Shown here in pieces: positions 62,874 through 64,000 of a stretch of DNA of 64,000 nucleotides. The translations under genes and the position numbers were made by a program. The notes beneath the pieces were generated by a model. That model saw only the letters and a program-made list of their open reading frames with translations. It had not been told where the DNA came from and did no database searches. The stretch lies in assembly GCA_015680685.1 (NCBI GenBank), contig MNCI01003473.1, forward strand, positions 126,432 to 190,431, in the 5' to 3' direction. Position 1 is the stretch's first letter, and the number at the start of each line of letters is the position of its first letter. Source of the DNA: Gnetum montanum (Eukaryota > Streptophyta > Gnetopsida > Gnetales > Gnetaceae).

Positions 62874-64000
62874 CTCATGCATGTCCAAACCTACTATTGG
62901 ATTAGATTATGGCTAGCATCAACCTTATAGCTATCCTAATGTCCTAGCCCCTCACAAAACCATAAACAAGGGATGATCCTTAACTAAACATCAATCCCCA
63001 AGTTAATGTGGTCAATTTAAATCAGCATAACTACTTGTCCATTGGTAACAAGTTTTAAACAAGGCATGATACTAACTCAACTACAATCCCCAAGGCAACA
63101 AGGTCATTTTGCAACCATGATAACTACTTTCCCATTGCCAACAAGTTACATACTAGTAACCTCCTAAAATTGTATCAAGGTATGATCTTTTAAAAGTCTA
63201 TCAAAGCAGTTCTAACACATTTAACATGTTCATACATGTTCAAAATGTCTACCAGTCAATACTATTTGAATGCACCATTTCTACCTAACATCAAGGAGAA
63301 TACGTAATACTAGAAAATGCATAAAAAATGTGTCACGACTTTCAATATGACCCCTAGCTAAGTCGTGACATAGGTCATGAAATATAAAAACACCACCACT
63401 ACTGCTAGAAGAGATGACACACTAGAAATATCTAGTCAATATGCAAAGTGGAAAGTTATGAAAATAATGTAGTGTGAATGAATCATAAAAAACTAGGGCT
63501 TAATTGATAACATAAACAATATGATTAGATCGAGAAAGCAAAAAATTGCAAAAGAAAAGTAGGTACAAGAAGGGAAGCTTCTTATTAAAATTTATGGAAT
63601 GAATAATATTTCCTCTACCTTAAAAGATTAGTTACCAGAGCTTCATCAAGAAAGAGTAGGTTCAAATCTAGCAATTGCTAAGAGATGCACCAAGCACAAC
63701 CACATGCAAGGGAATGGAAATAAGAGAGAGCAATGTGTAGTTGCTGCTACGAAAGCTAGCATTGCCAAGTATTTATAGGCATAAAGTGTAGAATTTGAGA
63801 AATTCTAAGAATAAAGAATTAATAATTATACTCTAAAAATAAGGTAACATGTATTTCCAAAAGGATCCAATGATCAACCAATGGGTTAAAATCACCAAAA
63901 ATGTACTATAATGAGTCACATGTCCAAGAATGAGTTCTAAGATAAAATAAAAGAATAACTGAAATAAATCCTAAATAACCATTAACATGTCTCATAACCA
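62874..64000. other. Flank right of element A, no gene found
   Basis: AT-rich. Two imperfect copies of an approximately 115-bp block occur: ACTAAACATCAATCCCCAAG ... CCATTGGTAACAAGTTTTAA (62975-63058) and ACTCAACTACAATCCCCAAG ... CCATTGCCAACAAGTTACAT (63076-63150). No frame with a recognised domain. Confidence 0.5.

Noticed and set aside
62874-64000. Possible tRNA or small RNA gene in the right flank
   Set aside because: No cloverleaf, A/B box pair or conserved small RNA text was found by eye.

Overview
The window looks like intergenic DNA from the nuclear genome of a seed plant, most likely a conifer or other gymnosperm with a very large genome (inferred from gene density and repeat type, not from a diagnostic gene). 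One intact host gene is visible in 64 kb. Most of the rest is old, nested, mutated Ty3/gypsy LTR retrotransposon DNA of two kinds: Tat-like (two RNase H domains) and Athila-like (FxDDFS reverse transcriptase signature, tRNA-Asp-type primer site). Most in-frame stops are TAG, TGA or TAA where a relative has CAG, CGA, TGG or CAA, the usual trace of cytosine methylation followed by deamination. Element letters (G, K, H, J, D, C, F, A, B) are mine.

Layout. 1-4036: 3' part of Tat-like element G (+), with an extra RNase H between protease and reverse transcriptase. 4077-5273: pseudogene pieces of a nepenthesin-like aspartic protease and a glycosyltransferase. 5000-6382: an exact inverted repeat bounded by single Ns, probably an assembly artefact. 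6570-11053: Athila-like element K (+) with its 3' LTR cut by a gap. 11758-16530: Athila-like element H (+). 18917-20700: 3' end of element J. 21090-21621: LTR remnant. 22690-23300: Copia gag fragment. 25728-26828: a complete three-exon PADRE (DUF4228) gene.

27280-43810 is the large Tat-like element D (-). Its LTR holds arrays of CG-containing palindromes. Integrase, archaeal-type RNase H, RNase H and RT lie at 31.0-34.3 kb, and protease and gag at 41.0-43.8 kb. Between these two blocks, on the opposite strand, is a candidate gene of about 5 kb (35217-40214) with a TATA box, at least five GT-AG introns whose removal keeps one reading frame, a 10-residue acidic repeat and a coiled coil. Related minisatellites lie on both sides of it.

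43830-47220 is internally deleted Athila-like element C (-). 47221-49576 is LTR F (-), inserted in the 5' LTR of element A. Element A (+, 49577-62873) is interrupted by element B (-, 52603-60501), proven by a perfect 5-bp target duplication TGCAC. A and B carry gag but no recognisable pol. Instead, a long accessory ORF starts right at a splice-acceptor-like site with a TACTAAC branch point. LTRs of this superfamily share GATATC-type repeats just upstream of the TATA box.

The most novel material is the accessory-gene biology: a sense-strand accessory ORF in A, B, J and K, and a multi-exon antisense gene of similar size and domain order in D.
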